DNA from: JANXAZ01 sp037446605 | GTDB lineage: Bacteria > Pseudomonadota > Alphaproteobacteria > Geminicoccales > Geminicoccaceae | Direction of reading: 5' to 3' | NCBI GenBank assembly: GCA_037446605.1 | Contig: JBBIIE010000003.1 | Span: 1-64,000 of the forward strand | Length of the DNA: 64,000 bases | Shown here: positions 17,218 to 24,797 of the stretch, one piece after another | Position numbering within the stretch: the first letter of the stretch is position 1 | Layout of the letters: each line of letters starts with the position of its first letter | Notes under the pieces: model-generated | Told to the model about the DNA's origin: nothing | Databases searched by the model: none | The model's input: only the letters and a program-made list of their open reading frames with translations | Program-made: the position numbers and the translations under genes

Positions 17218-18293
17218 GCGCGGGTTTCGCGCGCGAGAAGGGCGACCGCGAGGGCCGGGGCCGCGACCCGCGCCCAGCGCGCAGGCTCGCCCTCGAGGCC
17301 CGTGAGGGCGGCGAAATCGCACCAGGGACGGCCCGTCCGGCGGGTCAGCTCCTCGACCAGGAACGCACCGCAGCCGGCCGCCACCAAGGGTGCCTCTTCG
17401 GGCAGTTCGCCGCGCGAGAGGAGGAGGGCGAGGCCGTCTTGGATCCGGCGGAGCTGGGCCTCGGCGAACAGGGTGGCGAGCCGGCGTGCCTCCTCGAGCG
17501 AGGCCGGCCCGAGATCGGTGCCGACCATGCGCAGGAGCCGCCGGGCGCTCCCCTCGACCGTCTTGGGCCCGCCGTCGGCCGCGGGATGCTGGTCGAACGC
17601 CTCGTCGAGCCGGCCGAGGAGGCGGAAGAGATCCGCCGTGGTCGCGAAATGCTCCGCCATGACGCCCACGAGCCGGCCGCGGAACGGCACCCGTTCGGCG
17701 AGCGCCATCAAGGGCGTGCGGACGAGGCCCTGGTAGACGAGCTCGCCTTCGGCCAGTCGTTCGGCATCGTCGAGGCCGCGGGCCCGTACCCGGCCCCCGG
17801 CGAAGGGCACGAGGTCGGTCGTCGTGCTGCCGATGTCGACGAGGACTCCGGCGGGCAGGCGCCGGGCGAGGAACGCCGCGGTCGCCCGCCAATTGGCGGA
17901 GGCCACCCGAAGCGGGGTGGCCGCGGCCGCTTCGGGGGCGAGGAAACCGTCCGTGCTCCAGACCGCGAGCGGCCGGCCGGGGAAACGGGCCGCCACGGCG
18001 TCGAGCAGGCGGAGGACGCCGGTCCGCCGGTCGGGGAACAGGTCGACGAGCTCGCCCGTCATGGTGAGCGCCACGGTCGCGGGCGCCGGCCAGCCGGCGA
18101 GAACGGCCTCGAACGCCTCGGCGAGCCGGTCGAGCCCTTGCCAGAGCCGGCACGGAACCTCGCGGATCGCCGGGGGCCCGCCTTCGACGAGCAGAGCCGC
18201 CTTGAGATGGGCGCCGCCCAGGTCCAGACCGAGGACCGCGGACCCGGATCCGGTCGTGCGAAGAGGGGGGGAAGAGAGCGTGCCGTCTTTCAC
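17205..18293 (-). CDS. mfnF: MfnF-like H4MPT-linked C1 pathway protein (ASKHA/hydantoinase fold)
   Basis: A 362-residue protein of the family annotated as H4MPT-linked C1 transfer pathway protein. Its archaeal relative MfnF joins the furan moiety to gamma-glutamyltyramine in methanofuran synthesis. The phosphate-binding loop VLGLDLGGAHLKAAL near residue 20 and LVDIGSTTTDLVPF near 155 mark an actin/hexokinase-like ATPase fold; GCGAFLVEEL near 320 also fits. The GTG start at 18293 overlaps the 5' end of the divergent HisA-like gene. There is no later in-frame start before the first motif. Function is by homology. Confidence 0.82.
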   Translation of the reverse strand: MKDGTLSSPPLRTTGSGSAVLGLDLGGAHLKAALLVEGGPPAIREVPCRLWQGLDRLAEAFEAVLAGWPAPATVALTMTGELVDLFPDRRTGVLRLLDAVAARFPGRPLAVWSTDGFLAPEAAAATPLRVASANWRATAAFLARRLPAGVLVDIGSTTTDLVPFAGGRVRARGLDDAERLAEGELVYQGLVRTPLMALAERVPFRGRLVGVMAEHFATTADLFRLLGRLDEAFDQHPAADGGPKTVEGSARRLLRMVGTDLGPASLEEARRLATLFAEAQLRRIQDGLALLLSRGELPEEAPLVAAGCGAFLVEELTRRTGRPWCDFAALTGLEGEPARWARVAAPALAVALLARETRAQAA

Positions 18294-19008
18294 CGTGGTT
18301 CCCGTTCTCGATCTCGTGGGCGGGCTCGTGGTCCACGCCCGCGCCGGTGAGCGCGATCGCTACCGCCCGCTCGCGGGCTCGCAGCTCGTGGATTCGGCCG
18401 AGCCCGTGGCGGTCGTGGAAGCCCTCCTCGCCCTTTTCCCGTTCCGCGTGCTCTACCTCGCCGACCTCGATGCGATCCGCGGCCGCGGCGACCATCGCCG
18501 GCTCGTCGGCGAGCTCGCCCGGCGCTTTCCCGACCTCGTGCTCTGGGTCGATGCGGGCATCGCGAGCGAAGACCGGCTCCGCGATCTCGCGGCCCTGCCC
18601 GGTGTGCGCCCGGTGCTGGGCAGCGAGAGCCAGGAGGATTCCCGGCTGCTCGAGCGCGCCCTCGAACTCGCCCCCGAGCGGGTCCTGCTCTCGCTCGATT
18701 GGCGGGGCGAGGCGCCGCTCGACCCGGCGGGTCTGCGCACACGGCCCGCACTTTGGCCCGCGGACGTCGTCGTCATGACGCTCGCCCGGGTCGGGACGGG
18801 AAGCGGGCCCGACTTCGCCCGTCTCGAGGAGGTGCGCCGTAAGGCCGGACCGGGGCGGCGGGTCTGGGCGGCAGGTGGGGTGCGCGGGCTCGACGATCTC
18901 CTGCGCTTGCGTGCACAGGGGATCGTCGGCGCCCTGGTCGCCACCGCGCTGCACGACGGTCGCTTGGGTCGCGCCGAGCTCGCGCGGCTGGACGCGCCCG
19001 ATCCTTGA
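18280..19008 (+). CDS. HisA/HisF-like TIM-barrel protein of the C1 island
   Basis: A 242-residue protein resembling HisA (VVPVLDLVGGLVVHARAG at the N terminus, LYLADLDAIRG, then GSES and AAGGVRGLDDL near the end). It differs from true HisA in several catalytic-region residues. HisA-like proteins of unknown role recur in H4MPT gene islands, so a step of cofactor synthesis is more likely than histidine synthesis. The GTG at 18280 follows GGGGGGA, but this makes its 5' end overlap the divergent mfnF start by 14 bases. A second in-frame GTG at 18295 would avoid the overlap. Confidence 0.75.
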   Translation: MPSFTVVPVLDLVGGLVVHARAGERDRYRPLAGSQLVDSAEPVAVVEALLALFPFRVLYLADLDAIRGRGDHRRLVGELARRFPDLVLWVDAGIASEDRLRDLAALPGVRPVLGSESQEDSRLLERALELAPERVLLSLDWRGEAPLDPAGLRTRPALWPADVVVMTLARVGTGSGPDFARLEEVRRKAGPGRRVWAAGGVRGLDDLLRLRAQGIVGALVATALHDGRLGRAELARLDAPDP

Positions 19009-19024
19009 GGAGTCGTGAACCGCG

Positions 19025-19057
19025 GAACGGGTGCCGGTTCCGGACCGACACCCGTTC
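19025..19057. terminator. Hairpin between the HisA-like gene and the fae extension
   Basis: GAACGGGTG (19025-19033) pairs perfectly with CACCCGTTC (19049-19057) around a 15-base loop that itself contains CCGGTTCCGG. It lies between the stop of the plus-strand gene at 19008 and a minus-strand TGA at 19063-19065. Its place directly next to that TGA suggests transcription of the minus strand runs through the 276 bases following fae before ending here. Confidence 0.6.
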
Positions 19058-19062
19058 TCCGC

Positions 19063-19338
19063 TCAGTTCCGCTTCAAGCCGATCAATCGGAGCAGGGTCT
19101 CCCACCAGCCCGTGCTCTGGGGAGCCGCTGGTCCCGTCGGCCGGGTCGGAGCCGCCGGTTCCCGCCGGGTCTCCGCTGCCGGCCGCTCGGACGGCGGGAG
19201 AGGGGCGGGAGGTGCCGCCGGAGCCGCGGGCTCGACCCGCGCTCGCGGGGGCGGCTCGGGAGGCGGCGGAGGCCGAGCCGGCTCGGTCGTCGCTGCCGTC
19301 GCCTCATCGGCCGACGCAGGTGGGGCCGCTGGCTCCTT
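19063..19338 (-). other. In-frame 91-codon open extension after the fae stop (Pro/Ala-rich linker and amphipathic tail)
   Basis: Directly after the fae TGA, in the same frame, 91 codons stay open before the next TGA. They would encode KEPAAPPASADEA, a long Pro/Ala/Glu/Arg linker, and a tail STGWWETLLRLIGLKRN that can form an amphipathic helix. There is no ATG or GTG, and no TTG until the last few codons, so the stretch cannot easily be an independent gene. It ends just before a strong hairpin. It could be a readthrough product, or a fused tail lost by a nonsense mutation or a base-call error. The very high GC content makes open frames common, and an Arg-rich frame here is also open, so chance is not excluded. 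Confidence 0.45.
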
Positions 19339-19848
19339 TCAATCGGCGCCGAAGGGATGCTTCGTCTTGTCCTTGCGCGCGACCATCGTGCGGGCGCGCG
19401 GCAGGCCGGCCACGGCCCGCTCGATCGCGAGCTTGGTGGCCTCGTAGTTGAACTGCTGGATCTTCTTGTCGTCCTCGGCCTCCCAGTGGATGAACACACC
19501 CACCGAGATGAAGAGGTCCTCGCACTCCTCCTCGGGGATCGTGCCCTCGGCGACGCAGTCGGCGACCGCCATCGCCACGGCCCGCTGCGCCGGACCGAAC
19601 ATCTGGACCGCCTGCTTGGCGTTCTTGATCGTGACCTTGTTGAACATCACGGTCGCGGGCTTGACCATGAGGTTCGGCTCGAGCACCGCGAGGAGCCCGT
19701 TCACGCCTTCCTTCTGGTTGGTGAGCGTCATCGCGAACGCGGTCTCGGCGGGCGTGCCGCGCGGACCGATGATGAGATCGATGTGGGCGACCTCGTTGCC
19801 GTCGCCGACCAGCGCCTCACCGACGAGCATACGATCGATCTTGGCCAT
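19339..19848 (-). CDS. fae: Formaldehyde-activating enzyme
   Basis: A 169-residue cytoplasmic enzyme that condenses formaldehyde with H4MPT to methylene-H4MPT. It aligns over its whole length with methylotroph Fae: VGEALVGDGNEVAHIDLIIG with the catalytic His near 22, FNKVTIKNAKQAVQMFGPAQ, VGVFIHWEAEDD and the terminal KHPFGAD. GGGGAGG sits seven bases before the ATG at 19848. A hairpin at 19948-19969 and a promoter-like pair at 19892-19920 suggest it is transcribed on its own after the upstream operon. The unusual open extension after its stop is listed separately. Confidence 0.97.
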   Translation of the reverse strand: MAKIDRMLVGEALVGDGNEVAHIDLIIGPRGTPAETAFAMTLTNQKEGVNGLLAVLEPNLMVKPATVMFNKVTIKNAKQAVQMFGPAQRAVAMAVADCVAEGTIPEEECEDLFISVGVFIHWEAEDDKKIQQFNYEATKLAIERAVAGLPRARTMVARKDKTKHPFGAD

Positions 19849-19891
19849 GGAGAGCCTCCCCCCTGGGGTTGCGGACCGCGAAACAGCGCGG

Positions 19892-19920
19892 CTGATAAGG
19901 GAGCGATCCGGTCTCGGCAA
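19892..19920 (-). promoter_or_regulatory. Candidate sigma-70 promoter of fae
   Basis: On the minus strand TTGCCG (19920-19915) and TATCAG (19897-19892) are separated by exactly 17 bases and lie about 45 bases before the fae ATG. Each hexamer matches the consensus at four of six positions. A strong own promoter would fit the usually high level of Fae. Confidence 0.4.
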
Positions 19921-19947
19921 TCCGCTGCGGCGCGGAAGGGATCCTGC

Positions 19948-19969
19948 GACGGGCGGACCTCCGCCCGTC
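19948..19969 (-). terminator. Hairpin after the CitG-like gene
   Basis: GACGGGCGGA (19948-19957) and TCCGCCCGTC (19960-19969) form a perfect 10-bp stem 15 bases after the stop of the minus-strand gene ending at 19984. No T-run follows. It may attenuate or end the operon before fae. Confidence 0.45.
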
Positions 19970-19983
19970 ATGGCGAGCGCGCA

Positions 19984-20826
19984 TCAGGGCGCGGGATGCG
20001 GATCGGCCAAGCTTGCGGCGAAGGCCGAGGCCACCACCAGATCGGCCGTGGTCCCGGGGTTGAGCCCGGCCGCTTTGAGTTCGGCATCGAAGCGGAGGAG
20101 CTCGTCGCTGAGGCTCTCCGGGTCCGCAGCAGCGAGCAGCCGGGCGGCGAGCGGCCGGGCGGCGTCGGCCAGGGCTTCGGCGGTCGCCCGACCGTGCTTG
20201 CGGGCGACGTGGCTGTCCGGGATTCGGCTCAGGAGATGGAGGTGCAGCCCGGCGAGGGCCCAGGGTCCGCTCCAGCCCCGCGCCTCGAGCCTCGCGAGCA
20301 GCGGGATCCCGATCTCGAACGGATCGGCGAAGCCGTGCGTCCAGTTCCAGGCGATCCGATCGCGGGTTTCGGCGAGGCGCATGGCTTCGAGCAGCGGCAC
20401 ATCGGGTTCCGCGGCCACGTCGGCCACCTCGACCCGACCGAGGCCGCCCGGTCGGGCGAGCCGGATCGCGGCATAGGTTCGTTTCGCGTCGTCGTGATCG
20501 GTCCCGGCGAGCACGATCGCCAAAGCCTCGCGCAGCGGCTCCGACCGCTCGGCCGCCGCCGCCAGAGGCGCGCACAGGAGGAGGATGCCGAGATTGGTGT
20601 TGGTCCCGACCACGGCTCGGGTCGCCGCGACCGCGTCCAGGATACGGACGCCGAGCGGTGCCCCGGGCCGGGCGACGGCCGGTGCCGCGGCCCGTGCGCT
20701 CGCCTCGAAATCCTCGACGCGCAGGCCGTGACCGGGGGCGAAACGGTGGACGTTGCCGGGCTTCAAGGCGTCGAGCTCGGCGAGGCAGGCCCGCTCGAAG
20801 AGTGTGGCGATCCGCTCCGGCGTCAT
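19984..20826 (-). CDS. CitG/MdcB-like triphosphoribosyl-dephospho-CoA synthase family protein
   Basis: A 280-residue protein of the CitG family, with LDALKPGNVHRFAPGHG near the N terminus, GTNTNLGILLLCAPLAAAAE in the middle and NPGTTADLVVASAF at the end. Classical CitG makes the prosthetic group of citrate or malonate lyase, but no lyase genes are near. Homologues are known in H4MPT gene islands, where a role in cofactor assembly has been suggested but not defined. Its ATG overlaps the upstream ATP-grasp stop (ATGA), so it belongs to the mtdB-mch operon. Confidence 0.8.
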   Translation of the reverse strand: MTPERIATLFERACLAELDALKPGNVHRFAPGHGLRVEDFEASARAAAPAVARPGAPLGVRILDAVAATRAVVGTNTNLGILLLCAPLAAAAERSEPLREALAIVLAGTDHDDAKRTYAAIRLARPGGLGRVEVADVAAEPDVPLLEAMRLAETRDRIAWNWTHGFADPFEIGIPLLARLEARGWSGPWALAGLHLHLLSRIPDSHVARKHGRATAEALADAARPLAARLLAAADPESLSDELLRFDAELKAAGLNPGTTADLVVASAFAASLADPHPAP

Positions 20827-21704
20827 CGCCCGAGCTTCCGCGCGATCGCTTGGAGGAGCGCTTCGGCGATGTCGAAGGCGGTCACCGCTTGCAGGCCCTG
20901 CCAGGCCGGCTGGCTGTTGACCTCGAGGAGGAGGAGCCGACCCGTCCCGCGTTCTTCGAGGAGGTCGACCCCGGCGTAGAAGGCACCCACCGCCCGGGCC
21001 GCGGCGACCGCGAGCGCGCCGAGCCGTCCGCCCGCCGGCACCGGGACCGGCCGTCCCCCCTGGTGGACGTTGGTGATCCAGCTCGTGCCCTCGCGCGCCA
21101 TCGCCGCCACCGGCTCACCGTCGATCACGAGCACCCGATAGTCCCGATCCCCACCCTCGGGCGGCACGTAGCGTTGCAGATACCAGACCCCCGCGGTTTC
21201 GTCCTCGCGCGGCAGCTCGGTCGGATCGCGCAGTCGGCGCAGGCCTCGGCCCTGGGCGCCGAAGAGCGGCTTGGCGACGAGCTCGAAGCCCGCCGCGGCT
21301 TCCGCTTCGACGATCGCCCGGGCCTCCTCGAGCCGCTCCACGGTCCAAGCGGGTGGGGTCGGCAAGCCGGCGTGCTGCAGGAAAAAGCTCGTCGCGGATT
21401 TGTCGACGCAGCGTTCGATCGCGCGGGCGGAATTGATCACCGGCACCCCGACCGCTTCGAGAGCGTGCAGGAGGCCGAGCCGGCGGGTCACCTGCTCGAA
21501 GCTGCCGCCGGGAACGAAACGGACGAGCACGGCGCCGGGCAGCTCCTCCTGGCCGGCGAGCCGCAACCCGGAGCGTGCCGCCCCGTCGAAACGGAGGGCC
21601 GCGAAGCCGAGCCGACGCAGCGGCAAGCCGAGCCGTGCCGCGGCCCGGAGGAGGCGTTGCCAATGCCAGCCGGCGGCACCCAGGACGAGGAGCTCGCCGC
21701 TCAA
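20823..21704 (-). CDS. RimK/MptN-like ATP-grasp ligase of the C1 island
   Basis: A 293-residue ATP-grasp protein. The ATP-binding segment FELVAKPLFGAQGRGL lies near 140-160 and the metal-binding end LLLEVNSQPAWQGLQ near 265, as in RimK and the H4MPT alpha-glutamate ligase MptN. It probably adds an amino acid to the pterin or furan cofactor. It starts with a TTG that overlaps the mch stop (TTGA), and its own stop overlaps the next ATG (ATGA). No start nearer to the family consensus is available. The exact substrate is inferred. Confidence 0.82.
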   Translation of the reverse strand: MSGELLVLGAAGWHWQRLLRAAARLGLPLRRLGFAALRFDGAARSGLRLAGQEELPGAVLVRFVPGGSFEQVTRRLGLLHALEAVGVPVINSARAIERCVDKSATSFFLQHAGLPTPPAWTVERLEEARAIVEAEAAAGFELVAKPLFGAQGRGLRRLRDPTELPREDETAGVWYLQRYVPPEGGDRDYRVLVIDGEPVAAMAREGTSWITNVHQGGRPVPVPAGGRLGALAVAAARAVGAFYAGVDLLEERGTGRLLLLEVNSQPAWQGLQAVTAFDIAEALLQAIARKLGR

Positions 21705-22726
21705 CCGCGTGTCGTACCCTCGCTCGGGAGCCCGAAGGATCGGGCGAGCAGGTCCGGCGCGAGCCGACCCCCGACGAAGCTCCGCCCCGTCGAAAGTGCC
21801 GTGACGGTCACCCGGCCCGGGCTGAACAGCATGGGATCGATCGCGTAGAAATCGTGGCCGGCGGCGGCGAACAGCTCGGCGAAGGGACGGCCGTAGTCGC
21901 GCGAGGCCGAGCTCGGCAGCGCTTCGGCGAGCCGCGCGGCCTCCTCCTCGGGACCGCTCACGAAGAGCTGGACCTCGCCCCCGAACAGCACGGCGTCGTT
22001 GGTCCGGCCCATGGCCACGAGGAAGTCCGGAGCGGGTGGGGGGAGGGGGGCGGAGCCGAGTCCGTCGACGATCCGCTCGAGCGGGAAGCCGAGGGCGTGC
22101 GCCTTGTGGAGCGCCACCTCGAGGACGCGGGCCACGATCTGCACCGTGCCGGCGAGGCTCGTCGTGGGCGTGGGGACGAAGCCGAGCGCGGAAGGGGGAA
22201 GGGCGCAGTCGGCCGCGACCTTCTCGATCAGGGCGTCGGGCGGCTCGCGGTCGGTCTCGAGCACGAACCAGGCGCTTTCGGCCTCGAGGTCGCGGAAATC
22301 GAGCTCGGCGAAGAGGGCTTCCTTGGCCGCTCGGGCCCGGCCAGGCCCCGAGGCCATCGCCCGCCAGGCGCCCGCCCCTTCGCCGTGGGACAGGCTCCAA
22401 CCGGCATATTGGCTCGTGAGACAGGCGAGGACCGGATCGGCCGAGCGGGCCTCGACCCGGAACGGCACGCCCGGGAAGCGCGTCTCGGTCGCGAACGCGA
22501 CCCAGCCCACGCCCCCCATGCAGAGCTCGGCGATCCGCCGGCCGGCTTCGAGGCTGCCCGAGACCGCGATCCCGGCGTCGATCAGCGTCGCCCCGTTCGC
22601 CGTCCGACGCACCGCGAGCCGCAAGGGGCCCGCATCGGCGACGAGCTCGCGGGCGAGCCGTTCCGCCCGCGCTGCGAGCGACGGCCAGTGTCGTCGCCGC
22701 TCGGTGCCGATCGCCGTCCCGCTCAT
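21701..22726 (-). CDS. mch: Methenyltetrahydromethanopterin cyclohydrolase
   Basis: A 341-residue cytoplasmic enzyme converting methenyl-H4MPT to formyl-H4MPT. Conserved stretches include GGVGWVAFATE, the SQYAGWSLS motif, FVPTPTTSLAGTVQIVARVLEVALHKAHALGF (in part) and RTNDAVLFGG. Family length is normal with a slightly longer N terminus. It lies between two ATP-grasp genes, overlapping the upstream one by ATGA and the downstream one by TTGA. It supplies the step between MtdB and the Fhc complex. Confidence 0.95.
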   Translation of the reverse strand: MSGTAIGTERRRHWPSLAARAERLARELVADAGPLRLAVRRTANGATLIDAGIAVSGSLEAGRRIAELCMGGVGWVAFATETRFPGVPFRVEARSADPVLACLTSQYAGWSLSHGEGAGAWRAMASGPGRARAAKEALFAELDFRDLEAESAWFVLETDREPPDALIEKVAADCALPPSALGFVPTPTTSLAGTVQIVARVLEVALHKAHALGFPLERIVDGLGSAPLPPPAPDFLVAMGRTNDAVLFGGEVQLFVSGPEEEAARLAEALPSSASRDYGRPFAELFAAAGHDFYAIDPMLFSPGRVTVTALSTGRSFVGGRLAPDLLARSFGLPSEGTTRG

Positions 22727-23889
22727 GCGCCTCGTTCTCCTTCCACCACGAGCCGCGCGCGCGGTGCCCCGGGCGCATCGACCATCTGCACGAGCAGGCA
22801 CCGCTCGCGCAGCTCGAGCAGCCGGCGGACCTCCGCCGGGTCGTTCCCCGTTGCACGCACCGTGGCGAGCGGGCGCCCGGTGCGCACCCGCTCGCCCGGA
22901 GGGGTCCGGTCGCCCGCCCATGCCGGCCAGAGGAAGCCCACCGGCACGACGAGGTCGCGATCGGTGCGGACGATCGCCGTGCCGGCGAAACCCGAGGGCT
23001 CGGGGGATCCCTCCGGAAGCTCCCCGCGACAGGCCGCGAGGTGGAGGGCCACGAGGTTCGTGCCGAGCGCGGTTTCCGCGGCCTCGAGCGAGCCGCCGGG
23101 GCGCGGGTTGATCTCGAGCAGATGGAATCCGCCACCCTCCTCGAGCAGGAAATCGGCGCTCGCGAGGCCGCGCAGGGCGAGGGCCGTGCCGACCGCGACC
23201 GCGGCGCGGGCGAACCTTTCTTCGAGAGCTCGGGGGAGGGAGGCGGGGGCGAGCACGCCTTTGAAATGCGGTGGATCGCCCGTGTTCCACTGCGCGCTCG
23301 CGAGGAGCGCGAGGGTCCGTCGGCCGTCGCCCAGGAGCAGGATCGAGACCGGCCGACCCGCGACACGGCGTTGGACGTAGTCGAGGGGGTGGAGGCGATC
23401 GACACGTTCGGCCGGCCGGACGTGCCAGCCGCCGCCGGCGCCGCGCCGTTTGACGAGCCAGCCCCGCCGCGCGGTGGGAAGATCCGCCCGGGTTTCGGGA
23501 AACGGGACGTCGAGCGCGCGGCAAAGTGCCGCGAGCGCGAAGGGATCGACCGCACGCGCCACGATCTCGGGCGGATTGCCCAAGAGCTCGCGGCCGCGGG
23601 CGAGGGCCGCGAGCACGCCGCGCCGGCCTTCGAGGCCGCCGCCCACCAGGAGCGGGATCGGCGGCGGGGCGACGGCGCGCGCGGCGCGCAGGAGAGGCCC
23701 CGCGGCGAGTGGCCCGGCGCGCCCCGCGGGGATGCGCAGGGCGAGCTCGGCCACCTCGCGCGTGTCGAGGTCGGCGAAGCGGTCGAGCACGATCGGCGAC
23801 GATCCCGTCGCACGGGCCGATCGCGCGAGGGCGCGACCGGACAGGGCCACGATCAGGATCCGCCCGCCGGGGCCGTGTTCCTCCGTCAT
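22723..23889 (-). CDS. ATP-grasp protein of the C1 island, possible MfnD-like ligase
   Basis: A 388-residue protein with an N-terminal Ala-rich alpha/beta domain (ILIVALSGRALARSARATG) and an ATP-grasp core. The metal site FHLLEINPRPGGSLEA near 270 and the earlier WLVKRRGAGGGWHV strand support this. In archaea the tyramine-glutamate ligase MfnD is an ATP-grasp enzyme, and similar genes recur beside mch in methylotrophs. A role in making the glutamyl-tyramine part of methylofuran is therefore reasonable but inferred. Its ATG overlaps the mtdB stop, and its stop overlaps the mch ATG. Confidence 0.78.
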   Translation of the reverse strand: MTEEHGPGGRILIVALSGRALARSARATGSSPIVLDRFADLDTREVAELALRIPAGRAGPLAAGPLLRAARAVAPPPIPLLVGGGLEGRRGVLAALARGRELLGNPPEIVARAVDPFALAALCRALDVPFPETRADLPTARRGWLVKRRGAGGGWHVRPAERVDRLHPLDYVQRRVAGRPVSILLLGDGRRTLALLASAQWNTGDPPHFKGVLAPASLPRALEERFARAAVAVGTALALRGLASADFLLEEGGGFHLLEINPRPGGSLEAAETALGTNLVALHLAACRGELPEGSPEPSGFAGTAIVRTDRDLVVPVGFLWPAWAGDRTPPGERVRTGRPLATVRATGNDPAEVRRLLELRERCLLVQMVDAPGAPRARLVVEGERGA

Positions 23890-24797
23890 CCCGGCCGATC
23901 CGCCACGAGTTCGCGGGCCTTGGCGAGCGTCTCGGCGATGCCGATGAAGCGGCGCGGCCGGGCGTCGCGCATCGAGGCCAGAAGCTCGTGTTCGGTCTTG
24001 AACTTGAGCCGGCCCACGGCGAGCGCGCCGATGCCGACCGCATCCCCACCGGGCAGCGTCTCGGCCTCGTCCATGGCGTCGATCCCCTCGATCCCCGAGG
24101 GCGGCACGGCGTTCACGTCGACCGCGACCAGGAGCTTCCCTGCAGCGCGCAGATGCTCGGCCTCGAGGATCCGGATCCCGGCTTTCCCGGCGGCGAGCAC
24201 GATCTCGGCTTCGGCGAGGAGCGCCTTCTTCTTCTCGGCGTCCGAGCCGTCGGCACCTTCGAAGCCGACCCCGAAGCGACCGCCGAGCTCGCCCGCCGCT
24301 TGGCGCACGCGCGTGGGGCCGTCGTGGCCGGCGAGGACCACGCGACCGCCCGCGAGGGCCGCCATGAGCCCGGCGATCCGGCCGACCGGACCCGTGGCGC
24401 CGAACACCACGACCCGCTTGCCCGCGAGCTCGTGGCCGCGGCCGCGCAGGGTCTTCTCGACCACGGCGATCATCGCCGCGGCCGTCGTGAAGGCGCCCGA
24501 GGGATCGGCCATGAGCGAGATCTCGAACCAGGGCGGCAGCATCGCCGCCTTGGCTTCCTCGAGCATGTCGAGCGCGAGGAGCGGATCACGCCCACCGATC
24601 AGCATCGCGGTCGCCCGGCCGTCCTCGGGCGCGCGCGAGAAGATCGCGTCCTGGACCAGTGGGCGGATCTCCTCGAGTGTCACCTGCGTGTAGGGCAGGA
24701 TGTGATCGAAGCCGGCGTCGGCCGCCATGTTGACGTCGAACGGGCTCGGATTCCTGAGCGGGGTGAGGAAGTGGAGGACGCTCGGCGGGTTGCTCAA
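23886..24797 (-). CDS. mtdB: NAD(P)-dependent methylene-H4MPT dehydrogenase
   Basis: A 303-residue cytoplasmic dehydrogenase that oxidises methylene-H4MPT to methenyl-H4MPT. The N terminus shows HFLTPLRNPSPFDVNMAADAGFD, typical of MtdA/MtdB. The Rossmann loop is VVVFGATGPVGRIAGL near 130, and the C terminus keeps GIGALAVGRLK. I favour MtdB over MtdA because of the H4MPT context, with mch two genes downstream. It begins with TTG overlapping the RFAP synthase stop (TTGA), and no alternative start precedes the conserved N terminus. Confidence 0.93.
   Translation of the reverse strand: MSNPPSVLHFLTPLRNPSPFDVNMAADAGFDHILPYTQVTLEEIRPLVQDAIFSRAPEDGRATAMLIGGRDPLLALDMLEEAKAAMLPPWFEISLMADPSGAFTTAAAMIAVVEKTLRGRGHELAGKRVVVFGATGPVGRIAGLMAALAGGRVVLAGHDGPTRVRQAAGELGGRFGVGFEGADGSDAEKKKALLAEAEIVLAAGKAGIRILEAEHLRAAGKLLVAVDVNAVPPSGIEGIDAMDEAETLPGGDAVGIGALAVGRLKFKTEHELLASMRDARPRRFIGIAETLAKARELVADRPG

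Noticed and set aside
19083..19499. Arg-rich minus-strand frame over the fae 3' region
   Set aside because: It overlaps fae and its tail in another frame and shows only Arg/Pro/Ser repeats; the frame continuing Fae is the more meaningful one.
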